Assembly: GCA_014529385.2 (NCBI GenBank)
Contig: CM043946.1
Coordinates: forward strand, 19,611,077 to 19,675,076
From: Adiantum capillus-veneris
Taxonomy: Eukaryota > Streptophyta > Polypodiopsida > Polypodiales > Pteridaceae
Direction: 5' to 3'
DNA length: 64,000 bases
Part shown: positions 1 to 11,240 of the stretch, piece by piece
Position numbering within the stretch: the first letter of the stretch is position 1
Layout of the letters: each line of letters begins with the position of its first letter
The notes under the pieces: model-generated
Databases searched by the model: none
Told to the model about the DNA's origin: nothing
The model's input: only the letters and a program-made list of their open reading frames with translations
Translations under genes and position numbers: made by a program

Positions 1-1354
1 AGCACATTCATGCCACTTGTGATTGGATGGAACCTCAAGGCCAAGGTACTTAAAGCTCTCAACAACTTCAAGTGTCTCGTTGTTGTACACAATGCATGGC
101 TTCTCCTTATGGTTGGTTTTCACAAGCATAACCTTTGTTTTGGATTCATTTACAATCAGCCCACTATGCAAGCAAAAGTTCTCAAGGACAACCATAAGCT
201 TTTGTGCATCTTCTAAAGTGTGTGCTAGAAGCACTACATCATCCGCATACAACAAAAGCATGATTACCGCATTGCAAATAGTGACCTCTTCAATGCCTTC
301 TTCTTGCATAAAGTCAAGTACCATTTGTTCCAATTGATCGATGCATAGACCAAAGAGAGTTGGTGATAATGGACATCCTTGTTTAACCCCAATAGTGCTT
401 ACAAAAATTTCTGAAATTTCTCTTCCCATGAGCAATTGACAAATCACCTTCTCATAGATTCGAGAAACCGCAAGCATAAACTCACTTGGCACTTGGAGTT
501 CTTCCATCCTTCTCCACAAATTGTTACGTGGAATCATATCAAAGGCTTTCTTAAAGTCCACAAAACAACAATACAATCGCTTGCCTTTCAACCGACTTTC
601 CTCCATGAGAACACAAAGAGTGACAAGATGATCAATGGTGCTATGGCATCGACGAAAACCCGCTTGTCCCTTTGCACGCTTGTCATTCTCTTCAGCCCAA
701 TCACTCAATTTCATCTCCATTATGCACCCAAACAACTTTGCCATAAGAGACCCAATCATTATAGTCCGGTAGTTGCTTACATTCTTTACATCCCCTCCTT
801 TATGCAAAGGCTTAACCCAATTAGTACTCCAATCATAAGGCATACCATGTTGAAGTGCAAGGTTGAACATATCACACATCCACTCATGGGTAAAATCTCC
901 CGTCCATTTGATCATCTCCGGCTTGATACCTTGAAGATCTCCCGCTTTGCGAGTGGCCAACTTTTCAAGCCCACCGCATACATCCTCAATAGTAAAAAAA
1001 GACGGCATACATGGGAGTGAACCATAAAATGGCATTTTTTCAGTATTTTCTTGCTCATATAATTGCCTACAATGTGTGTACATATCCACTAGACTCAAGT
1101 TACCAAAATTCTCAACCCGCTTGCCTCTCAAGTTTCTCCAAAATCTTCCACATGCATGTGCCTTTTCTTGGACTTGAAATTCTTGTTGCTTTACTTCCCA
1201 TCTTGTTCTCTTCTTTTGAATCAATGCCTTGTATGTACGCAAATGACTTTGATAGTTGTCTTTGTCCATAGTTGCATCAAGCTTTATCAAGGACTTTCGA
1301 GCATCTTGACATTCTTTATCAAACCACCTTTTGCGTGATCTATCTTTGTGGATA

Positions 1355-1362
<8 letters not shown>
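1..1362 (-). CDS. LINE (non-LTR retrotransposon) ORF2 reverse transcriptase, partial
   Basis: Read on the minus strand, the frame ending at base 1 has no stop for about 450 codons, and it continues beyond the window. It shows the non-LTR RT blocks in order: VDFKKAFD (near 560-540), GVKQGCPLSP (near 390-361), the catalytic LLLYADDV with Y-A-D-D at 249-238, and SFKYLGLEV near 40-20. GFRRCHSTIDHL near 660-620 is the usual upstream block. The enzyme would copy LINE RNA at a nicked target. The endonuclease domain is absent: upstream, the frame runs directly into an (AG)n tract at about 1360, so the copy is 5'-truncated or broken there. The 3' end (thumb, RNase H if present, tail) lies outside the window. 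RT identity is secure; the clade is not determined. Confidence 0.9.

Positions 1363-1413
<51 letters not shown>
1360..1413. repeat. (AG)n microsatellite
   Basis: Uninterrupted AG dinucleotides directly abut the 5' side of the LINE reading frame. Confidence 0.97.
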
Positions 1414-1416
<3 letters not shown>

Positions 1417-1818
1417 AATGTATGCTTAGGAAATTAAAACTAAAGAAAAAAAATTAAAGAGAGAAATGAAATGAAATGTTATATTAACGTCTTCGAAAGG
1501 CCAAAGTGACCTATGAGACATGAGACAAGAAAGTTACAATGTGATGGATCTGATCCAAAGTCAGAGTAAGAAGATGACAAAATAAAATATTATGGAATCC
1601 TAAATTGTTGGGTGTGGACTAAATGGCTAAACGAGCTAGTTGGGATAGGTAGATCTCCTCCATGGTCAGTACTCTGATCGGACGTTGTGCATGTCGAGCC
1701 AAAGTGACCTAGCTAGATCCTCTGATGCAACCTCTGTTGATGTTGTGTAGTCCTCCACAGTCGTGGGCGTCTAGATCTCCCTAGATCAGTCGCTCGTTCG
1801 ATCATTAGAGAGATAGGG

Positions 1819-1822
<4 letters not shown>
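1414..1822. other. Spacer without recognisable gene
   Basis: This is an A-rich stretch followed by mixed sequence with no long frame on either strand. It separates the LINE fragment from the microsatellite that hosts Copia-1. No termini or TSD could be assigned. Confidence 0.6.
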
Positions 1823-1885
<63 letters not shown>

Positions 1886-1929
1886 AGTAGAGAGAGAGAG
1901 ATAGGAAATAGAGAGATAGAGAAAGAGAG

Positions 1930-1967
<38 letters not shown>
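1823..1967. repeat. Compound (AG)n / (TA)n microsatellite, left of Copia-1
   Basis: (AG)n at 1823-1882 passes through degenerate AG-rich units into (TA)n at 1931-1967. The same compound tract resumes at 7174 on the far side of Copia-1, as (TA)n then (GA)n, so the element split one microsatellite. Confidence 0.93.
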
Positions 1968-1972
<5 letters not shown>

Positions 1973-2289
1973 AGATGTCGAGCTCTACACCTTGAGCTAG
2001 CATCCACTACGGGTCTTGGCCGCTTACGGCATTTACTCACTGGCGCGTTAGGTGACCGACACGGAGGATCTCTGCCAGTGATTCTACAGCTGGACTACAC
2101 TTATAGTGCCAGCCTAGTACGCTTCTAGCGAGTTCACACTTAGTGACCGCATGTACATATGTGCTACTTTTCAGCTTTAGCACTTAGTCATTTTGTACTC
2201 TCTTTTCTGTGAAGAAGAAGAAGAAGCTTTCCATCTCTGTGTGCTTTGTGCTTGTCTTGTGTAGCTCTCTTGCATCCTCATTCTTTACA
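1968..2289 (+). repeat. Copia-1 5' LTR
   Basis: 322 bp, starts TGTTGAGATGTCG, ends TTCTTTACA (TG...CA). It is followed at once by TGGTATCAGAGC at 2290-2301, complementary to the 3' end of plant initiator tRNA-Met (primer-binding site). Confidence 0.97.
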
Positions 2290-2530
2290 TGGTATCAGAG
2301 CCTGGTGCAGGCAAGAGAGGCTAAGAGAGCAAGAGCATCACAATCCCTTCGTTTCTGAACAGGTCTCCAAAGTGCAGTATACAGAGATTTACTGTACAAG
2401 TACAGTGGTTGTGAAACGCTTGATTGTGGACACTCGTTGAGTGTAGAAAGCGTTACAGGAACCACGATAGCAGGTTCAGCAGATTTGCAAGTTTTTGCAG
2501 ATTGTAGCTATTTTGTCTTAGTGCTTCAAG

Positions 2531-5500
2531 ATGTCTGACGGTTTCAGTCAGATTGTTACTGAGAAGCTTGAGAAAAATAACTACCCTGCATGGAAGTTCA
2601 GAATAACAAATTTCCTAAAAGGAAAAGGTTATTGGGACTATGTAGAAGGAGACAATGAAAAGGAACCAGAGATTCCCGAGGCAAATGCTACACCAGAACA
2701 AAGGAAAGCTTTGAGGGACTGGCAACAAGGCCAGAGCAAAGTGATGTATTGGCTGTCTATGAGCATCACAGATGGCATGATGGGCTATCTATAGGATGCT
2801 GAAACCCCCGCCATTGCATGGAGAAACTTAGGCAGAGTGTTCGAGGTGAACACCAAGGCCAGGAAGCTTCAACTAAAGTTGGAGCTAAATCAGGTTAAGA
2901 GGAACAACCTCTCAATCAATGATTATGCCTTGAAGATCAAGAGTATCATTGAGGCTCTTGGATCTATTAAAGTCTCAGTGGAAGACGATGACATTGTCCG
3001 TGCATGCTTGGATGGTCTAGGAGATGAGTATGTACATTTTAGGTCTTCCATGAATACAAGAGACGACATCCCCGTGTTCCAAGATTTGATTTCTATGCTT
3101 ATTCTTGAGGAGAAGAACCTTGACACATCTTCTTCTCATGGCAGAAATAATTCTGAACGGGCCTTCTATTCTAACTCCAACAAAGGTAGAGGTAGAGGTC
3201 GTGGTCGAGGCCCAAGGGGTTGCAGGGGACAATTTCTGGAAGGTCAATCAAATCAAAACAATACAGGTGGCAGGGGAAACCAGTCTCAAGGCAAGGGGAG
3301 TCAAAGAGGTCGTGGTGCAGGATCAAGCAGGCAGCAACATACTCCAGATAGTAGAGAATGTTGGACTTGTGGTGAAAGAGGTCACATGTCATGTGACTGT
3401 CCAAAGGGAAAAGCAAGTAGAAAGAGAGAACAGGGCAACTATGCATCTACTAGCAGAGATGAAGATGACAGCAAAAACGAGCGCATGTTTGTTATGCAAC
3501 ATGTAATGAATACAATGACTGCAGAGAACTCCACCCAAGATGATGTTTGGTATGTGGATTCAGGTGCCTCTAATCACATGACGTCTCATGGAGAGTGGTT
3601 TAGAGATATGCGCAAACAAGATGTGTCAGGCTATGTGCAGACAGGAGATGACATAGCTCACCCCATTGCTCATGTAGGGGACATACCTCTAAATACGAAG
3701 AGTGGGAAATCAAAGTACTTAGCAGATGTACTTCATGTCCCAAACATTACAAAGAATCTTGTTTCTGTTGGACAAATGGTTGAGCAGGGTTTGCAGGTTC
3801 GCTTCAATCCAAATGGCTGTTATGTAGAAGATTTCCAGAATGGCTGTAAGCTGATCATAGAGGGCAAATGTGTGGGCAGAATGTTTACGCTGAATGTAGA
3901 CATGCCTGAGGTAAAAGCTGCATTATTTGCACAGGGCACAGGTGTTGTGGCTGATGTTGACATTTGGCACAAACGCATTGGCCATGTCAATGAGCAGAGA
4001 TTGCGCAGCATGCAATCAAAACAGATTGTAAAAGGTTTGCCCAAATTCAAGGTGGATGGTATGCATAAAGTGTGTGCAGCATGCCAGTTTGGAAAACAGT
4101 CAAAGGGCTCATTTCCACATGAGCGCAATGTATGTAAAAGGCCACTTGAGGTGGTGCACACAGATGTTTGGGGTCCAACCGATACTGCAAGTATACATGG
4201 TTGCAGGTATTATGTCTCTTTCATTGATGACCATACAAGGAAAGTATGGGTCTACTTCATGCGTAACAAAAGTGAAGTGTTTGGTCACTTTCAAGACTTC
4301 AAAGTCATGATTGAGAAGGAGACAGATATGCAAATCAAGACATTGAGGTCAGATGGAGGGGAGAGTACTTCTCCAATGATTTTTCAGATTTTCTGTGAAT
4401 GCATGGTATACACAGGCAGTTTACATGCAGATATACTCCACAGCAGAATGGGGTCGCAGAAAGGAAAAACAGGCACATTGCAGAGGTTGCACGTGCATTG
4501 ATGAATGAGAAGAACATGCCTCATCATTTCTGGGCTGAAGCTGTAAATACAGCTGTGTACATTATGAACAGGACACCTACAGCTGCGGTGCATGATGTAA
4601 CACCTGAGGAAAAGTTTACAAGTACAAAGCCTGATTTGGCACACTTGAAAGTGTTTGGCTGCATAGATTACGTGCACGTACCAGATGAGTTGCGTAGGAA
4701 ATTGGATCCTAAAGCAGAGAAATGTATTCTTGTGGGATATTCCCTTGAACAAAAGGGGTACAGGTGCTACAATCCTACTACACGAGAATTACGAGTGAGC
4801 AGAGATGTAGTCTTTGATGAGATGAGCAACTGGTATAGTAATGCACATGGCACTATTGGGGCTGATGTAAAGGATGATGTGGTTGTATAAAATGTGAGGC
4901 CACAGTCACAGGTTTTGAGTGGACCACAAGAGTCCTCTTCTCGTGGCTCTGTTGAGAAACCATGGAATGGTAGACTACGTACGTAGGTTACTCCACCAAC
5001 AGGTACAGGGAATGTATCACGAAAAGGAAAGGAAAAGGTTAATGAACCTCCCTTTATGGTTGATGCATCATCAGGTTTTTCACATGTAGACATGGATTCA
5101 GATGGTTCTGAACAAAGTCTTGATGAGGAATTTGGAATTCCGGCTGTCAGGACACCTGGTGTAAGGAAAGTACAAGAAGATGCTAGAGGGCAAAGGAGTG
5201 ACCAAGGACCGCGCAGATCTAATAGAGTCAGAAATCCAGTTCAGAAATTGACTTATGATGGGTATCTAGCGCATCACCAAGCCTACATGGCTAAGGTGAT
5301 ACAGGATGTGAAGCCCACATGTTTTGAGGATGCAGTTGGAAATGTGCATTGGGATGATGCAATGAATGAAGAGATGGCTGCATTGGAAGCAAATGACACA
5401 TGGGAGTTGGTGCCATTGCCAAGTGGCAAGAAAGCTATTGGCTGTAAATGGGTGTATAAAACCAAGCATAAGGCTGATGGTAACACTGAGCGTCACAAGG

Positions 5501-6879
5501 CAAGGCTGGTAGCAAAGGGTTATGCACAGACGTATGGCATAGACTATGAGGAGACCTTTGCTCCAGTGGCAAAGATGGCGACTGTGAGAGCTGTCATAGC
5601 AGTGGCTGCATCTAAAGGATGGATTATGCATCAAATGGATGTAAAGAATGCCTTCTTGAATGGTGAGTTGCAAGAGGAAGTGTATATGGATCAGCCACCT
5701 GGTTATGTCGATCCAGGTTACCCAGATTATGTATGCAGACCTCTCAAAGCTTTGTATGGTTTGAAGTAGGGCTCTAGAGCATGGTATGACAGGATTGCCA
5801 AGTATCTTGTCAGTATTGGTTTTAGGAGAGCTCATGCTGATCATTCACTCTATGTACGTGAGAGTGATGTGGGGATTGTGGTCATTACCATATATGTAGA
5901 TGACCTTATTATTGTTGGTGACAATGCTATGGAGATTGACCATGTGAAGGGTCTTCTCAAACAGGAGTTTGAAATGAAAGATTTGGGCAAGTTGCGCTAC
6001 TTTCTTGGCATTGAGGTGATCAGGACTCCAGAGGGTCTATGGCTGTCACAGAGACAATATGCTTTGGACATGTTGTCAAAGTATGGTATGGCTCATTGTA
6101 AGCCGATTTCCATTCCCTTGGATGTGAATGTAAAGCTGAGTGCAGAGAAGGGTGATGTTGTTGAGGATGTCAATATGTACAGGAAGATGGTGGGTAGTCT
6201 AATCTACTTGACTATCACAAGGCCAGACTTGAGCTACACAGTAGGCTTGGAGAGTCAATTCATGCAGCTTCCGAGGAAGCCACATTTGGATGGAGTACGA
6301 CGCACACTTAGGTATGTGCAAGGGACTCTTGACTACGCATTGTTCTATGCAGCAGATGCACCATTAGCATTGTATGGGTATACAGATGCAGATTGGGCAG
6401 GTAGCATTGTTGATAGGAGATCTACGAGTGGCTTCATGTTCTCTTTTGGGAGTGCTGCTGTTACTTGGAGCAGCAAAAAGCAGCCTACGGTTGCTTTATC
6501 GAGCACAGAGGCCGAGTACAGAGGTGCAGCAGTTGCGGCGTGCGAGGTAGCTTGGCTACGCACATTACTTGAGGACTTGGGAGTGCAGGTGGACCAACAA
6601 ATTGTCATTCATTGTGACAACCTCAGCAGCATGCAGTTGGCTAGGAACCCAGTGTTCCATGCTAGGACCAAACACATAGAGGTCCATTACCACTACGTTC
6701 GAGAGCGAGTGTTGGCGGGCGACATCGACTTGGTCTACGTCAGCACAGAGGAGCAGATAGCGGATATCTTTACCAAGGCCCTCGGAGCTGAGAAGCTTCG
6801 ACGTTTCCGGACTATGCTTGGACTCTGCGACATGCAGAGCTTGAGGGGGAGTGTTGAGATGTCGAGCTCTACACCTTGA
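2531..6879 (+). pseudogene. Copia-1 Gag-Pol polyprotein, inactivated
   Basis: Starts MSDGFSQIVTEKLEKNNYPA and is colinear with the open frame of Copia-2. Recognisable parts: UBN2-type Gag, zinc knuckle CWTCGERGHMSCDC, protease DSGA (near 3555), integrase, RT with YVDD (near 5893) and RNase H ending near 6790. The frame is broken by TAG at 2792, a 1-nt loss in a G-run near 4357-4361 (four G instead of five, within the LRSDGGGEY integrase motif), TAA at 4888, TAG at 4984 and TAG at 5767. Compared base by base with Copia-2, all four stops are single C-to-T changes of CAG or CAA codons. Unlike Copia-2, its C-terminal tail (after AEKL) is intact to 6879, reading into the 3' LTR. It cannot make a working polyprotein. 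Confidence 0.96.
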
Positions 6880-7169
6880 GCTGGCATCCACTACGGGTCT
6901 TGGCCGCTTACGGCATTTACTCACTGGCGCGTTAGGTGACCGACATGGAGGATCTCTGCCAGTGATTCTACAGCTGGACTACACTTATAGTGCCAGCCTA
7001 GTTCGCTTCTAGCAAGTTCACACTTAGTGACCGCATGTACATATGTGCTACTTTTCAGCTTTAGCACTTAGTCATTTTGTACTCTTTTTTCTGTAAAGAA
7101 GAAGAAGAAGCTTTCCATCTCTGTGTGCTTTGTGCTTGTCTTGTGTAGCTCTCTTGCATCCTCATTCTT

Positions 7170-7173
<4 letters not shown>
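6852..7173 (+). repeat. Copia-1 3' LTR with preceding polypurine tract
   Basis: 322 bp, the same length as the 5' LTR. It is preceded by the polypurine tract GAGGGGGAG at 6843-6851, which primes plus-strand synthesis in this superfamily. Confidence 0.96.
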
Positions 7174-7268
<95 letters not shown>

Positions 7269-7440
7269 GGAAGTGGAGCTCCAGGAGTTATGGTAGAGAA
7301 ATAGGAAAATAGAGAAATAGAGAGAGATAGGAAAATAGAGAAAGAGAGATAGCGAGAGCGAGATTGAGAGAGAGATAGCGAGAGCGAGATCGAGATCGAG
7401 AGAGAAAGAACAAGAGATAGGGTACGTAGACAGAGAAGAA
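7174..7440. repeat. (TA)n then (GA)n microsatellite, right of Copia-1
   Basis: (TA)n at 7174-7219, (AG)n at 7219-7265, then increasingly degenerate GA-rich units to about 7440. It is the right half of the tract split by Copia-1. Confidence 0.92.
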
Positions 7441-7554
7441 ACTATAGAACTAAAAGAGGCCTGTTACATGCATTTCCATGTACACCTGGGAGTGCACGTA
7501 TGTGTCTACCCATATAGGATTTGACCAATAAAGACGATATTTTGACCCGGTGGT

Positions 7555-7598
7555 CCTAATCTCTGTACACCTCTCGACCGAGATGTACGGAGATTAGG
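7555..7598. repeat. 44-nt inverted repeat (hairpin)
   Basis: The left arm begins CCTAATCTCTGTACA and the right arm ends TGTACGGAGATTAGG. The arms pair over about 20 bases with few mismatches around a very short loop. It lies just upstream of the transposase reading frame, so it could be a fold in the CACTA 5' leader. Function unknown. Confidence 0.7.
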
Positions 7599-8149
7599 CA
7601 AGACTAGAGAATGCGAGGTAGTTTACATTGTGAGGAGTATATATATATATATATTATATATTAAAACTACATTGCATGCTCGTGCACGCTCTGCAAGTAT
7701 CAAATCCTACGCAAGCGTAGGATATGTAATGAACATGTGCACAAGTATGGAGAGTTTGCTAGAGAAAGCGTACAGAATCCGCGATACGACTCCTACGGAA
7801 CGGGCATTGATTTCCGCGACATAGCACCTACATTTGAGAGAGAGATAAAAAAGATTATGCGTGAAGGTCCGACCAATATAGAGCCACGGATGGAAGCAGA
7901 AAAGGTCTTACAGACAGAAGACGACGGCATGGAGGAGATGAAGGATGCCTTCTTCCAGACAAGCGAGGAGAACGCGAACGAAGCAGCACCAGAAGCCGTG
8001 CGCCTATCTCCTGAAGACATGTTGAGGAAGTTGGCACGTCAACCAATCTATGAAGGTGCCAAAATATCTATGCTTCGTACTTGTCTGGCGTTGTTGAATC
8101 TTCAGTCAGTGTACGGGTGGTCAGATGCAAGCGTCACTGCTTTGTTTAG

Positions 8150-8230
8150 GTACGTTATTTACAAAAGATATTTTCCGATTGCAACGGTGATGTGCTCGGG
8201 GAGCTTTTTAATTTAATGTGGCTTAAACAG
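8150..8230 (+). other. Intron 1 of the TNP2-like gene
   Basis: GTACGT...AAACAG. Splicing joins TTTAG to GTTATTGCGG and continues the transposase frame without a gap (residues ALF-R-LLREQLLP). Confidence 0.82.
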
Positions 8231-8970
8231 GTTATTGCGGGAGCAACTTCTCCCGGCTGGCAATGAAATGCCCCCCTCCAGGCCAAACGCAAAGCAACTT
8301 CTGACCTCAGTTGGCTTGGACTACAACAAGATTCATGCATGTCCAAATGATTGCATTCTTTTTCGGAATGAATTTGCAGATTGTCTATCGTGTCCTAAGT
8401 GCGGAGCAATGCGCTACAAACAAGATGCAGTTGGCGAGACAGTGCCAGCTAAAGTTTTGCAGCATTTCCCTATTATTCCTAGGATAAAAAGCATGTTTCG
8501 TTGTGGTTCCATTACAAAGTTGATGGGGTGGCATTCTACGAATAGATCCACTGACGCAACATTTAGGGTGCCCGCTGATTCGAAGGCTTGGAGGCACATT
8601 GAAGATACCTGGCCACATTTTAAGAGTGAACCACACAATTTGCGTTTGGGCATGGCAATGGATGGAGTCAATCGATTTGGCTTGAGAAGCTCATCATGGA
8701 GCACTTGGCCTCTGTGCCTTATCAATTACAACCTCTCGCCGTGGCTTGCTATCAAGAAGGGTCATTTGATTTTAAGCTTGATTGTACCTGTTAAGTTCAA
8801 GGCAAAAAACATGGATGTTTATCTAGCTCCACTAGTTGAGGAGCTCCAGGAGTTATTGCATGGGATCGACATAGCAGATGCGGTTGAACTAGTAGGACAA
8901 CAACATGCAAGGATCCATGGACTTCTTATGTGGACTATGCATGATTGGCCAGGATACGGAGAAGCTTCTA

Positions 8971-9049
8971 GTAATGGTTATTGATTTACAAAATTCTCGC
9001 TATCCGCAAGCCCATTGCCTTGGCCTGATTCATGCTTTGATATATGCAG
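8971..9049 (+). other. Intron 2 of the TNP2-like gene
   Basis: GTAATG...ATGCAG. The upstream frame ends PGYGEAS and the downstream exon resumes LTTSGYNACPICG in another phase. Splicing matches the expected family motif (YG..S...G..ACP.C). Confidence 0.85.
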
Positions 9050-11240
9050 TACTAACAACTTCGGGATACAATGCATGTCCAATTTGCGGGCAGTCTTTGG
9101 ATGTGCACTATTCTACCTCTCTTCAAAAGACAATTTATCAAGGACACCACCGTTATCTTCCAGATGGCCATCACTTGCGTGAAGGCCAGCTTGGCCGCGT
9201 CAAATGTCGTCCTATGCATGTACAAGAGTGGCGTCGCCGATGGGAGAAGCAGGAGGGGCAACCTGTTCGAGGAATGAAACGTTTGTCCATTCTCCATATG
9301 TTGCCGTACTGGGGTGATCTACTAATTAACCATTTGCTAGATCCAATGCACATATTCAAGAATGTGGGAGAGCTCCTCTGGAAGACAATCATGGGAATGA
9401 AAGACAATTGAGCTTCACGAGATGATTTGCAGTCGGTTGGAAAGATGCCAGAGCTGTGTCCTTTCACCAATGCAGCTTGTCAAACAAAACTTCCAAGAGC
9501 GCCATGGGTATTGCTAAAAAACGAAGAGCGACAAGTGAAAAGGGTGATTTCAGAGTTCAGGACGCCAACAGGATATATGCGATGTCTCAAGACAGCATTC
9601 ACCCGTGACGATCAGCTGTCAGGGTTGAAATCGCACAACTGGCATAAGTTCTTGCAATTCATTCTTCCAATTGCGATCAAGGGGTGTTTAACAGAGGAAG
9701 TGTGGACCTGCATATACAAGATTTCAGAGCTAGTGCGGTGAATCTCTTCCAAGGAGATACGGGAGGTATCTATTGCAGTCGCAAGGGCTAACTCCATTGA
9801 GGCAGTTTGCATGATTGAGAAGTATCTACCCATGAGCTGCCTAACTATCTAAATGCACTTGCTCGTCCATGTAGTAGATGAGGTTGCAGTGGCAGGTACA
9901 GTCCACAGCCGTTGGATGTTATTTCTAGAGCGGTTCATGAAAACACTTAAGGGTTTTGTTCGCCAAAAAGCACGTCCAGAGGGGAGCATGGCAGAAGGAT
10001 GGCTGGTGCAAGAGTCTCTTGTATTGACGACCGAATTTCTATTCGTTTTTGACCCAGAAATGCCTCGATTGTGGAGCAATGAGGAGGATGCAAGACTAGT
10101 GGGAGAGGAGCCGCAAGGGCAAGGAGTGCTGAAGAAAATGAACCTGGCCATGCAAGAAAATATCATGAAGTTATGTATACTAAATTCAACACCGATACAA
10201 AAATGGCTTGAAAGGTACGAAGAAGAGAAAGAGAGACGCAATCTAGAGCGACAGGATTTCAGGCGAAGTCGAACGACTAGAGGCTTACCCTTGCCAGACT
10301 ATCTCGCTCCTCTACTTGAATTCCCTACAATGGCATGGTTGGACAAGACACTGAGAGCATCTCGACAGATCGGAGAACCCATATCTCTAGAAGAGGAAGA
10401 GGTGGCTATTGGATGTGACTGGAAGTATCATACATACATGGCACTATGGTCGCATGGAAATCATTTCAGAACACAACAAATTGACAGCAGAAGAAACACG
10501 TTTGACAGTGGGATAATGGTTAGTTTCATGCAAAAGAGCAGGGCCAGTGCTAGAGACACGAATGAGAGCACTAGCAACCTGGATTACTGTGGTCTGGTGT
10601 CAGATATCCTGAAAGTAAGCTTCAGGCGGTTTGAGATGTTTCTGTTGGATGTGAAGTGGTTCAAGGTGATTACTTCTGGTCGTAATGCAACGGTACGCAG
10701 AGATGGCAACAAAGTTGTGCAAATAAATTCTACAAAGACTTGGACATATGCGAGCGACACATTTGCTCTCCCCGAACATTGCGAGCAATTGGTCTTTGTA
10801 CCGGACCCTCGAGAGCGACAATGGTGGTTTGTGGTTCAGGTTGCTCCAAGAAATAAACAAGTATTTGAAGGGCAAGATCTCCTGGAGGAAAGTCAGTCAG
10901 ACGACGTCCATACTACTGTGACATTAGATGAGATGGATGAAGGTATGGCAGAGGAAGCTGACAGATATACGAGGGATGACGCAGGCGAGCCAGAATTGAC
11001 ACTTGTAGATGAAGATGTAATGGATGAAGACAATCTTCCAGAACGAGTTGGGGTAGAGTTATGTTTGCAGTTAGAGATAGATGATGATACGGTGCAAGAT
11101 CTTATCGATGATGCCTCACTCATCGAGGCCTAGGCCTATAAGTGTTTGTGTGAAGACTTTGATTTAAAATTAAGCTTAAAGTTAATTTAAACAACTGTGT
11201 TCTGACGCTTTATTTTACTTTCTTTGTGCATGACTTTAGT

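Larger units (their letters stand above)
1968..7173 (+). mobile_element. Copia-1: Ty1/Copia LTR retrotransposon, degraded copy
   Basis: A complete LTR-to-LTR insertion: 322-bp LTRs at 1968-2289 and 6852-7173, both TGTTGAGATG...TTCTTTACA. The primer-binding site is at 2290-2301, a polyprotein pseudogene lies between, and the polypurine tract is at 6843-6851. The flanking 5 bp are TATAT on both sides (1963-1967 and 7174-7178); because the target is a (TA)n tract, the TSD is consistent but weakly informative. The two LTRs differ at about six positions by eye (about 2%). It is the same family as Copia-2 at 33529-38767 but lacks 32 bp of the leader and carries several inactivating lesions. Confidence 0.97.
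7680..11133 (+). pseudogene. TNP2-like CACTA transposase (Transposase_21 with DUF4218 and DUF4216-type regions)
   Basis: The N-terminal part has a C-x2-C segment (CTLCKYQ, near 7683) and HVHKYGEFAR. The transposase core follows: NDCILFRNEF, CLSCPKCG, LGMAMDGVNRFG (near 8648), and after an intron NACPICG, HHRYLPDGHH and LDPMHIFKNVGELLW. Next come GLKSHNWHKFLQ, a DUF4218-like HLLVHVVDEVAVAGTVHSRW, and a DUF4216-like CGLVSDILKVSFRRFEMFLLDVKW region with an acidic C-terminus. Two GT-AG introns restore the frame: 8150-8230 (81 bp) and 8971-9049 (79 bp). In-frame stops at 9409 (TGA), 9739 (TGA) and 9850 (TAA) inactivate it. The protein would bind the ends and catalyse cut-and-paste transposition. 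The true start and any upstream exon are not resolved. Confidence 0.88.

Noticed and set aside
2923-4752. Minus-strand frames overlapping the Copia polyproteins (also 34516-38271)
   Set aside because: They are antisense shadows of the Gag-Pol reading frame. Their positions repeat in Copia-1 and Copia-2 only because the plus strand is conserved.
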